Source: an uncultured Paenibacillus sp. | GTDB taxonomy: Bacteria; Bacillota; Bacilli; Paenibacillales; Paenibacillaceae | Assembly (NCBI GenBank): GCA_937895345.1 | Contig: CALAWP010000003.1 | Span: 1-15,384, forward strand | Direction of reading: 5' to 3' | DNA: 15,384 nucleotides | Part shown: positions 1-6,262 of the stretch, piece after piece | Layout of the letters: every line of letters starts with the position of its first letter | How positions within the stretch are numbered: position 1 is the stretch's first letter | Translations under genes and position numbers: made by a program | Notes under the pieces: generated by a model | Databases searched by the model: none | The model's input: the letters and a program-made list of their open reading frames with translations, nothing else | What the model was told of the DNA's origin: nothing

Positions 1-15
1 TCGCTCGTTGTTCAG

Positions 16-28
16 TTTTCAAAGAACA
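16..28 (-). promoter_or_regulatory. boxA-like antitermination element in rRNA operon leader
   Basis: Read on the minus strand this is TGTTCTTTGAAAA followed by CTGAACAACGAG. It resembles the Escherichia coli boxA (TGCTCTTTAACA) and the conserved leader found just in front of 16S rRNA in Paenibacillus and Bacillus. It lies about 40-50 bases downstream of the P2 promoter on the same strand. The 16S gene itself would start beyond the left edge, so its presence is inferred. In known rrn operons boxA recruits Nus factors that keep RNA polymerase from terminating early. Confidence 0.7.
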
Positions 29-75
29 ATCTTGTTTCTCTTTCGTTACCGCCATTTCTCAGCGGCGACTTTTAT

Positions 76-105
76 AATATATCACAGGTGCCTATCTTAT
101 TGCAA
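76..105 (-). promoter_or_regulatory. rRNA operon promoter P2 (sigma-A)
   Basis: On the minus strand TTGCAA (complement of 100-105) and TATATT (complement of 76-81) are separated by 18 bases. Just upstream (about 108-135) is an A-rich tract on the transcribed strand that could act as an UP element. The promoter points to the boxA-like leader at 16-28, so it should drive the rRNA operon lying off the left edge. Initiation would be near base 69. Confidence 0.65.
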
Positions 106-180
106 GTGTTTTTTTCGAGTTTCGACATTTTTTTCGTTTCCACCCGTCAATGACGACTTCCAATAAAAGCGGCGAAAACT

Positions 181-210
181 AATTTACCACACATGTAAAC
201 GATAAGTCAA
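181..210 (-). promoter_or_regulatory. rRNA operon promoter P1 (sigma-A)
   Basis: On the minus strand TTGACT (complement of 205-210) and TAAATT (complement of 181-186) are 18 bases apart. It sits about 105 bases upstream of P2 in the same direction, which is the tandem P1/P2 arrangement known for Bacillus rrn operons. The -10 box is weaker than that of P2, so it could be a secondary promoter. Confidence 0.5.
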
Positions 211-256
211 TACATAAGACCGATTAATCCATCACAACATAAATAGGAGTCGCTGC

Positions 257-303
257 TGCGCTAAAAAATGAAAACACATGAAGCCGCCATGCGGCTTCAT
301 GTG
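257..303 (-). terminator. Rho-independent terminator of ygxA
   Basis: A perfect 13-bp stem (275-287 with 291-303) closes a three-base loop. On the minus strand the stem is followed by TTTTCATTTTTTAG, a good U-tract. It begins 11 bases after the ygxA stop codon and separates ygxA from the rRNA promoters downstream. Confidence 0.9.
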
Positions 304-314
304 AATGGAAGGGT

Positions 315-1184
315 TTATGCTCCGGCAATAACGTACCTCAGCTCCAGCGCTTCGGATTCGTGCATGACGGCTACTTCCTTTAAGTACGTGCGCTTTACCA
401 GCTTCTGAATGACGAGCGACAAATCGAGATGCAGCCGGTGAAATACGGGGTGGGCTTGAAGCTCCCCGATGCTCCACGGCTCCGGACGGCTCTGCATAAT
501 TCGGAACAGCAGCGAGCAGCACGATTTCATTTTGCTCATGACGGAAAATTCGCACGCCAGCATGACAAGCTGCACTCGCTGCTCCAGCGTTTCCGGACTC
601 GCCGTCAGCTCCTCATACAGCTTGTACACGCCGGGATGCACGCGCTTAAGCTGTTTCCAAACCGTAAGCTCCGGATGCTTCCCTTCCTCGATCAGAACGA
701 TGTGCGCCCAATGGTGAAGCGCGGAAAGCACATGGCTGTATGCATCGAGCAAGTTGCCGTCGATCAGGTCTTGCTTCGCTTGGAGGTACGTTCTCAAAAA
801 CCCGATAAATTCCGCAAACTGCTTTTGCTCCCGCATCGTATCCGGAAACTGCAGCAGCCGATCACGAACGCCCGTCAAATATCCGTCGCAATCCAACAAA
901 ATCTCCCCCCGCGCTAACCATTCGATAATGCTTCGATTTTCGCCGCCGTCAATCCACTGCTCCAGACTTTCCTTGCTGAGCTGCCGGATCAGCACCCGCT
1001 CACCGTCAACTTGCACATGTTCGGAACGAACGGCATCAGCGCTTCCATGAACGACCACTAGGACAAGCAGATCCAAACCGTCGATCAGCGGGTTGTATGG
1101 ATACGGATTTTGTATGACAGCCAAGGCGGCTACCTCGGGCTGCTCCCGGTATATGTCTGCAAAAAGCGCTTTAATATGTTCCAC
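315..1184 (-). CDS. ygxA: YgxA-like nucleotidyltransferase-fold protein
   Basis: A 289-residue soluble protein recognised as the YgxA family. The N-terminal part (about 1-100) looks like a degenerate nucleotidyltransferase domain. The segment PLIDGLDLLVLVV (D35, D38) stands where the metal-binding acidic pair would be, but no clear GS motif precedes it, so activity is doubtful. The middle (about 115-215) is helical with an aromatic/histidine-rich run (SALHHWAHIV) recalling HEPN-like substrate-binding domains. The last 60 residues look like a winged helix. The start is GTG at 1184, supported by GGAGG six bases upstream. It lies directly upstream of an rRNA operon and next to ygzB, as in Bacillus subtilis, where its function is unknown. 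The family call is firm; the enzymatic role is not. Confidence 0.85.
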   Translation of the reverse strand: MEHIKALFADIYREQPEVAALAVIQNPYPYNPLIDGLDLLVLVVVHGSADAVRSEHVQVDGERVLIRQLSKESLEQWIDGGENRSIIEWLARGEILLDCDGYLTGVRDRLLQFPDTMREQKQFAEFIGFLRTYLQAKQDLIDGNLLDAYSHVLSALHHWAHIVLIEEGKHPELTVWKQLKRVHPGVYKLYEELTASPETLEQRVQLVMLACEFSVMSKMKSCCSLLFRIMQSRPEPWSIGELQAHPVFHRLHLDLSLVIQKLVKRTYLKEVAVMHESEALELRYVIAGA

Positions 1185-1335
1185 GATGGTCCTCCGTATA
1201 GCTAATCAAAATACATTAAGCTATAATAGTAATCTAGATTATTTTCTTTTCGACAAGCTTTACGCACATTCCTGCTTATCGCTATAGAAATTCCACTAAT
1301 TTTCAACATTCATGGTCAAGGAAGGACAGAAGTTT

Positions 1336-1704
1336 ATGAAAAGAATTTTTTTCAAGTCGGCCAAAATCAATGAATTTCGGCTTTGGGGGCTCGTCTTTAC
1401 GCTTGCGGGGATGGGCATTATGATTCTGGGAACGGCCGGCATCGTATTGTGGGGCCAAGCCGGGAAAGTGATTGCCGGCATCTTTATGGTATTCGGAATG
1501 ATTGCGCTCCTGATCAGCGTCGCGGTCTACTTCTGGGCCGGAATGCTGTCTACAAGCGCGACGATGCTGCAGTGTCCCGAGTGCGGCCGCCAGACCAAAA
1601 TGCTCGGAACGACGGATCGCTGCATGTTTTGCCGCACCATGCTGACGCTCGACCCGGCTCAAGCAACCGAAAAGCCTGCGGCGGGCGCCGAGGCGGAAGC
1701 TTGA
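1336..1704 (+). CDS. ygzB: YgzB-like membrane protein with zinc ribbon (UPF0295 family)
   Basis: A 122-residue small membrane protein. Two hydrophobic segments (about 13-35 and 41-65) are followed by a cytoplasmic zinc-ribbon-like module with CPEC and CMFC knuckles and the family hallmark VYFWAGMLST...LTLDP. It matches Bacillus YgzB over nearly its full length, with an extra alanine/glutamate-rich tail. The ATG at 1336 is chosen because AAGGAAGGA lies 9 bases before it; an in-frame ATG at 1312 has no ribosome binding site and would add eight residues. It is divergent from ygxA. A weak sigma-A-like pair (TTTACG near 1259, TATAGA near 1283, 18 apart) may drive it. Function unknown. Confidence 0.88.
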   Translation: MKRIFFKSAKINEFRLWGLVFTLAGMGIMILGTAGIVLWGQAGKVIAGIFMVFGMIALLISVAVYFWAGMLSTSATMLQCPECGRQTKMLGTTDRCMFCRTMLTLDPAQATEKPAAGAEAEA

Positions 1705-1760
1705 ACCTTATCTTGAACCGTTGAACACGAACAGGCGCTTCCGCTTTCAGCACAACAAAA

Positions 1761-1797
1761 ACCTCCCGAACGAAGGTTCGGGAGGTTTTGTCTTTAT
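1761..1797. terminator. Bidirectional Rho-independent terminator
   Basis: An 11-bp GC-rich perfect stem (1761-1771 with 1776-1786) with a GAAG loop is followed on the plus strand by TTTTGTCTTTAT. It is preceded by an A-run that gives GGTTTTTGTTG on the minus strand. It lies between two convergent genes, ygzB and the glycosyl hydrolase, and can serve both. Confidence 0.92.
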
Positions 1798-1809
1798 AAT
1801 AGAACGTTA

Positions 1810-3543
1810 TTATGGCCGTTTGCTTAACGCATCATCGATCGTTTGCCAGATGCTTTCCGTTTGAAAGGCTCGCTGCCAGGTGGCGACGCCGGCCAAATCG
1901 TATTTGCGTACCAAATCGACGCGGGCGCGCATGGACACGTCATCCTCAATCCATATCCGTTTCAATGCGCCGTCTTCGGTATATTCCACATAATTTTGTC
2001 CGGCTGCCTCGTCGAACTCGGGCTTCAAATTTTTGTCCGCAATGATTTGCTTCACGGCATCCATGCCAACCGCCTTGGACGACACTTCCGTCTTCCCGTC
2101 TTCTCCTTGCTTCTCCGTCCAGATGCGGGTATATAAAGGCATGCTGAGCACAAGCTTGCTCGCCGGCACCTGATCCTCCTCCAAAATACGGACGATCGAG
2201 TTTTCGGTCCAGGGCAGCGAGGCGACGGAGCCCGATTTCGGACTAGACGCCCAATGCTCGTCGTAAGCCATGACCATCATATAATCGACGATTCTCCCGA
2301 GAGCGGGACGGTCCAGAAACACCGACCACATCTCGCTGTTCGACTTGGGGGTGACGTCGATCGAGACGACCAGTCCTTGCTCGTGCAGCAGCGGTGTCAT
2401 TTCCTTAACGAATTGCACCAAATTTTCTTTGTCCTTGGTATATACGTTCTCAAAATCGATATTAATGCCCTGCAAATTGTACAGCTCGGCAAAGGCCAGC
2501 AGCTGCTGGATCATATGGAATCGGCTCTCTACCGTGGAGAGCGCCTCGGTCGTCCGCTCCGGCTCGAAGCCGTTGCTGAACAGCGCCCATACCTGGTATT
2601 CGCGCGAATGCGCCCATTTGACGTAGGCCGAATCAGCTTTGCTCAGAATCGTCCCTTGCCCGTCCCCCAGCTCGAACCAGGTCGGACTGACGACGTTAAC
2701 GCCGGGCATAGGCCCGATCTTGGACGTATCCGTCTTCTTCCCGTAGACCGCTTCCCACGTCATGTTGATCTTTTGCCCGAACACTTTCCACGGAATAAAC
2801 GGTTCTCCCCTGTCGGGCGCCTCCACTTGCTCGATCGAGGTCAGCTTAACGTCCTTTTTGGCAAAATATCCGGCATGCCCTTGCCCGTTCTGCCCGAGCA
2901 GCCAGCCGTCGACTTCCTTCCATATGCGCACCGTTTCGCCTTGCGGCACCTTGAGCAAATACGGCTCGCGTATCGACGGCGCCGAGCGCATGACCGCCCC
3001 GTCCTCCGCCAAGGCCTCCACCAGCTGCACGGCGTCCTGCTGCTGAAGCACCGTCACGATGCCGCTGCCTTCGTCATATTCAATCTTGAAGCCAAACAGC
3101 TCCTTAAGCGGATCTTCCGGCAAATAAACGACGCCGTCATGCACTTCCGCCGCCATCGTCAGCGTATACGGCTTCTGGTTCAAATAACCGGTCAAGGCAT
3201 CCGTCTTGAACCGCAGCACCGTATCGGCGGTCGTCAACACAAGCGTTCCCGACTCCTCTTCGTAATGAATCGGCTTGTCCTCTCCGAGCAGCTCGTCCAG
3301 CAAAGGCAGCGGAAGCTTCACTTCGCCTTCCTCGATCAATGCCCCGTACCCGCTCTCCGACCCTTGAATCATGACGGGATGGGAGACGGAATAACTGGGG
3401 GCGATCTGCTCGCTGCTTGGCACATACTTCATATATCCAAACCATCCGGCCGAACAGACGGCTCCCGTTATAAACAATAAAGCCAACAACCCCGTGCCGC
3501 TTCTTTTCCGTTTGGCGCGCGCACGGCTGTAATTCGTTTCCAA
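1810..3543 (-). CDS. Membrane-anchored family 18 glycosyl hydrolase with stalk and SH3-like domains
   Basis: A 577-residue protein likely acting on cell-wall or other beta-1,4-GlcNAc glycans outside the membrane. A basic N-terminus leads into one membrane segment (about 18-37). Then come a region resembling the copper-amine-oxidase N-terminal stalk domain (about 54-167), a bacterial SH3-like domain (about 172-235) and a GH18 barrel (about 265-577). The active-site strand is GINIDFE (359-365) with E365 as presumed acid catalyst and D363 beside it; MMVMAYD (422-428) and W556 are typical GH18 strand ends. The outer Asp of the classic chitinase motif is replaced, as in spore-cortex and wall-lytic Bacillus GH18 proteins. 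The start is TTG at 3543, with GGGAG 9 bases upstream. An ECF-type promoter precedes it. Substrate cannot be told from sequence. Confidence 0.88.
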   Translation of the reverse strand: METNYSRARAKRKRSGTGLLALLFITGAVCSAGWFGYMKYVPSSEQIAPSYSVSHPVMIQGSESGYGALIEEGEVKLPLPLLDELLGEDKPIHYEEESGTLVLTTADTVLRFKTDALTGYLNQKPYTLTMAAEVHDGVVYLPEDPLKELFGFKIEYDEGSGIVTVLQQQDAVQLVEALAEDGAVMRSAPSIREPYLLKVPQGETVRIWKEVDGWLLGQNGQGHAGYFAKKDVKLTSIEQVEAPDRGEPFIPWKVFGQKINMTWEAVYGKKTDTSKIGPMPGVNVVSPTWFELGDGQGTILSKADSAYVKWAHSREYQVWALFSNGFEPERTTEALSTVESRFHMIQQLLAFAELYNLQGINIDFENVYTKDKENLVQFVKEMTPLLHEQGLVVSIDVTPKSNSEMWSVFLDRPALGRIVDYMMVMAYDEHWASSPKSGSVASLPWTENSIVRILEEDQVPASKLVLSMPLYTRIWTEKQGEDGKTEVSSKAVGMDAVKQIIADKNLKPEFDEAAGQNYVEYTEDGALKRIWIEDDVSMRARVDLVRKYDLAGVATWQRAFQTESIWQTIDDALSKRP

Positions 3544-3597
3544 AACCTCACACTCCCGTATCTAGTCTCTTCTTAAACAAAAACGTGCAGTTTAGCG

Positions 3598-3626
3598 ATT
3601 ATACGCTTGACAGCACGTTACGTTTC
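3598..3626 (-). promoter_or_regulatory. ECF sigma-factor type promoter before the GH18 gene
   Basis: On the minus strand GAAAC (complement of 3622-3626) is followed after exactly 16 bases by CGTATAAT (complement of 3598-3605). This fits the Bacillus sigma-W/sigma-M/sigma-X pattern TGAAAC-N16-CGTA, with the leading T replaced by C. The TATAAT could also act as a sigma-A -10 box, but no good TTGACA lies 16-18 bases upstream. The promoter sits in the gap between perR and the hydrolase. Read-through from perR is also possible, since no terminator is visible there. Confidence 0.6.
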
Positions 3627-3652
3627 GGTTCGATTATCCAATTGTTGCACGG

Positions 3653-4084
3653 TCAGCGGGGATCGCGGCTGCACGATGCGCATAACCCGTAAATTTCCAT
3701 CCGGTGCCCCTGCACCGTAAACCCCGTTTCCCGGGAAGCGGCTTTCTCCACTTCGAGCAGCGGCGGATATCCGAAATCGACGATTTGCCCGCAGCTCTTG
3801 CATATCGCATGATAATGATCCGACAAATCCGCGTCAAAACGGCTGGAATCATCGCCATAAGTAAGCTCTCGCACCAATCCCGCTTCTACAAACAATCTCA
3901 GATTGTTGTAGATCGTCGCCACGCTCATGCTTGGATAAGACGGCGACAACGCTTTATAAATGTCATCCGCGGTCGGATGAGATTTGGACCCCATCAAATA
4001 GCTTAATATGGCGTGTCGTTGCGGGGTCATGCGAACGCCGTTCATCTTCAGTTGTTCCAATGCGGAAGTTACGCTGGCTGCCAT
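3653..4084 (-). CDS. perR: Peroxide-sensing transcriptional repressor PerR (Fur family)
   Basis: A 143-residue Fur-family regulator closely resembling Bacillus PerR. The winged helix is at about 1-80 (TPQRHAIL, HPTADDIY, MSVATIYNNL), followed by the dimerisation domain. With the B. subtilis residue in brackets, the regulatory metal ligands are present as H36 (H37), D84 (D85), H90 (H91), H92 (H93) and D103 (D104). The structural zinc is held by two CxxC pairs (95/98 and 135/138). The Asp in the second ligand position favours PerR over Fur or Zur. The ATG at 4084 matches the N-terminus of known PerR; a GTG three codons upstream (4093) is possible but too close to the AAAGGG ribosome binding site. 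It is preceded by its own promoter with a PerR-box-like operator. Confidence 0.95.
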   Translation of the reverse strand: MAASVTSALEQLKMNGVRMTPQRHAILSYLMGSKSHPTADDIYKALSPSYPSMSVATIYNNLRLFVEAGLVRELTYGDDSSRFDADLSDHYHAICKSCGQIVDFGYPPLLEVEKAASRETGFTVQGHRMEIYGLCASCSRDPR

Positions 4085-4110
4085 TCCCCTCACGCCCTTT
4101 CAGATTGTAG

Positions 4111-4125
4111 TTATTATCATTGTAC
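4111..4125 (-). promoter_or_regulatory. Putative PerR box (autoregulation)
   Basis: The minus-strand sequence GTACAATGATAATAA matches 11 of the 14 fixed positions of the PerR box TTATAATNATTATAA. It overlaps the -10 element of the perR promoter, the position expected for a repressor blocking its own transcription. Autoregulation by PerR is established in Bacillus subtilis; here it is inferred from the site. Confidence 0.7.
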
Positions 4126-4148
4126 GTTCACGGCCGCAAATTTGTCAA
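4119..4148 (-). promoter_or_regulatory. perR promoter (sigma-A)
   Basis: On the minus strand a consensus TTGACA (complement of 4143-4148) and TACAAT (complement of 4119-4124) are 18 bases apart. The start of transcription would lie about 25-30 bases upstream of the perR ATG. The -35 box lies within 20 bases of the stop codon of the upstream membrane-protein gene, so perR has a promoter of its own. Confidence 0.8.
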
Positions 4149-4160
4149 TGAAAGCGCCTC

Positions 4161-6146
4161 TCATCCATGACGCCAGCGCTGGATGACGATGCTGTTCGTC
4201 GCGTTGATCTGAATGCGGTACGTGCCTTCTCCTTGGGCGCCTCTGACCGTTTTGCGGGCTTGCTCGAAAGGAAACTCCGACGCGATTTCGCCAAAAGTTA
4301 CCGATCCGTACAACGTAAAATGACCTTCCTCGGGCAGTCCCAGGACGATTTCGCCTACGGAGCTGTCGAGGTCCCAATTGCCTCCGACGACCGGGCTGGC
4401 CGCCTTGATCGACCCGTTCAGCGTGTCCGCCTTGACGGAAGACATGGCGCCGACGATGCTGATCTCCCCGTTTTTCGTCTCGGCGCTAAGATGGCCTGCG
4501 ATGCTCCGCAGGTTAAGGCTGCCGTTCGCCGCGCCGGCGTACAGGCTGCCGCCGCTCGCGTATTCCGCCGTAATCGAGCCGTTGGTCGTCTCCAGACTGA
4601 CGTCGCCGGTAACGGTTGACGCTTCGATGCTGCCATGCTCGCTGGTTGCACGAATCGGGCCGTTGACCCGCTCCAGCTTAATCATTCCGTTGCCGGTCAC
4701 CATATTCAACCCGCCTTTGGCTGAAAGACCGGCAACCTCTACCGAACCGTTGACTGCCTGCACGTCGAGCCGAAAGGCAGGCGCTTCGTCCGCATCGTTC
4801 GGTTCCGACTCCGGTACAGATTCGGGATCGGCCGTATCGCCGCCGTCCGTCTCCGGCAAGCCGTTCGCGTCATGACGATCTTCCGGAGCGAACTCATCCG
4901 GCGTTGGGACGCCATCTCCCGTCGGCGAATCGCCCGCCCGGCCCGCCTCGCCCGCTTCCTCCGAATCGCCGATGCCGCTTTGCTCTTCCTCCGCCGGTTC
5001 GCCTTCGGTCTCGGCTTCTTCCGTCGGCGGCTCGCTCGGCGGCTCATAAGCCAGCGACATCGGAAGCACAACCTCCAGATTCATCTTCGGCTTGCGAGTG
5101 CCGTTTGCGCCGTAAGAGGCTCCTTTCGCTTCGATAACGGTCTCGTTACCGGGCCCGACATGGACGATCGACGCTTCGGCGACGGCAGCCGCTTCCTGCT
5201 CATCTCCGACGTCGACCCATACGACGGCGCGCAGTTCGATGTCCCGGACATCGCCCGTCGCCACCTTGACGTCCCCGTTCAGATTCGATATGCGCAGCGA
5301 TGACAAATGTTCCGCAACCGGAATCTTGACGACCGGCTTGTCATAGCGGAAGCCGGCTTCTTCCCCGTACTCGGCGTAACCGTTAATATCGATATTGAAC
5401 TGATCCAGCCATTTGGCCGGATAATCGGCGTATTGCGTAACGGCGTAGGCCGTCACGGCGATGACCAATGCGGCCGCCGATCCGCCCGCGTCAAAACGCA
5501 GTTTATATAGTTTATGGCGAATGAATGCGCTGTATACCGTCATTTCCGCGCCCAACAGCACGAACCAGGCCGGCCACCACTGCATCAGATGAGCGATGTC
5601 GTTGCGATCGGCGATCCGGTCCCATAACAGCAGCGCACCGAGGGCAAATACAATGGCGGATGCCGTAAATCGTCCGACCTGCATCCGCTTTTCTTTGCCG
5701 CGGAACAGCGCGACAAACGAAATGACGGAAATAAGAAGCAGGAGCGGACCGGTGCTCCATTCCGCCAGCTCGTTCATCCACGGCAGAAGAGACGGAGGCG
5801 GCTTCAGAAGCAGCAGCATCACGAGCCCCGCTCCCGCCAGCAGCAGGCCGTGAACGGGCTTGACGGCGCGAGCCTCCGAACGTTCCGTCCGGTCGCGGTC
5901 CATGCTTTGGAGGCAATCGTAAACGCTGACGAAATAAAACACGGGGAGCGCCATAATCAAGTAGACGATCAGCAGCAAATGTCTTCCGCCGTCGGCATTG
6001 GCCAGACGAAATATGGCGATGCCGTCCAGCAGCAGCCCGGCCAGCAGCAGCAGTCCCCGCGGGTAGCGCCCGACATACAGATGGCCCGCGCCGGGAAGAA
6101 GAAAGGCGAGAACCGCCGCCAGCCATTTGCTTTTGTTCCGTATCAT
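4161..6146 (-). CDS. Multi-spanning membrane protein with C-terminal DUF4097-type beta-helix
   Basis: A 661-residue protein. The N-terminal part (1-240) holds about eight hydrophobic segments and begins with a LLPGAGHLYVGRYPRG motif like TM2/small membrane-domain proteins. The outer or distal part (about 265-660) is a DUF4097-type repeat domain with recurrent NG[SED][IVL] turns (NGSVEV, NGMIKL, NGPIRA, NGSITA, NGSLNL, NGEISI, NGSIKA), expected to form a right-handed beta-helix. Between about 368 and 456 the domain is broken by a Glu/Asp/Pro/Gly-rich low-complexity segment. The ATG at 6146 has GGAGGGGG 6 bases before it. DUF4097 proteins occur in Bacillus envelope-stress operons (YvlB type), but the function is unknown. 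It ends 77 bases before perR, and no terminator is visible between them. Confidence 0.85.
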   Translation of the reverse strand: MIRNKSKWLAAVLAFLLPGAGHLYVGRYPRGLLLLAGLLLDGIAIFRLANADGGRHLLLIVYLIMALPVFYFVSVYDCLQSMDRDRTERSEARAVKPVHGLLLAGAGLVMLLLLKPPPSLLPWMNELAEWSTGPLLLLISVISFVALFRGKEKRMQVGRFTASAIVFALGALLLWDRIADRNDIAHLMQWWPAWFVLLGAEMTVYSAFIRHKLYKLRFDAGGSAAALVIAVTAYAVTQYADYPAKWLDQFNIDINGYAEYGEEAGFRYDKPVVKIPVAEHLSSLRISNLNGDVKVATGDVRDIELRAVVWVDVGDEQEAAAVAEASIVHVGPGNETVIEAKGASYGANGTRKPKMNLEVVLPMSLAYEPPSEPPTEEAETEGEPAEEEQSGIGDSEEAGEAGRAGDSPTGDGVPTPDEFAPEDRHDANGLPETDGGDTADPESVPESEPNDADEAPAFRLDVQAVNGSVEVAGLSAKGGLNMVTGNGMIKLERVNGPIRATSEHGSIEASTVTGDVSLETTNGSITAEYASGGSLYAGAANGSLNLRSIAGHLSAETKNGEISIVGAMSSVKADTLNGSIKAASPVVGGNWDLDSSVGEIVLGLPEEGHFTLYGSVTFGEIASEFPFEQARKTVRGAQGEGTYRIQINATNSIVIQRWRHG

Positions 6147-6180
6147 GCGATTCCCCCTCCGTTCCGTTCCCAGTACTTAA

Positions 6181-6190
6181 CCCAATTGGG
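6181..6190. repeat. 10-bp perfect palindrome upstream of the DUF4097 gene
   Basis: CCCAATTGGG lies about 35 bases upstream of the membrane-protein start, in a 116-base gap where no good sigma-A promoter could be found. It could be an operator half or chance; no regulator is identified. Confidence 0.3.
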
Positions 6191-6213
6191 CTTATCCCGC
6201 CCGCCATTTCGCA

Positions 6214-6252
6214 AAGGGCGCGGCACATCTGCTATAGATGAGCCGCGCCCTT
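6214..6252 (-). terminator. Probable terminator of the gatCAB operon
   Basis: An 11-bp GC-rich stem (6214-6224 with 6242-6252) continues after a one-base bulge into a second 5-bp helix (6226-6230 with 6236-6240). It begins 11 bases after the gatB stop. The tract after the stem on the minus strand is short (CCCTTTGCG), so it is a weak intrinsic terminator, or a mRNA 3' end stabiliser allowing some read-through into the DUF4097 gene. Confidence 0.65.
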
Positions 6253-6262
6253 CCCTTAATCT

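Noticed and set aside
144..154. CGTCAATGACG inverted repeat between the two rRNA promoters
   Set aside because: Five-base arms around one base are too short to claim an operator.
2254..3480. A 408-codon plus-strand open frame opposite the GH18 gene
   Set aside because: Shadow of a recognised enzyme; composition is His/Arg/Leu-rich without any motif.
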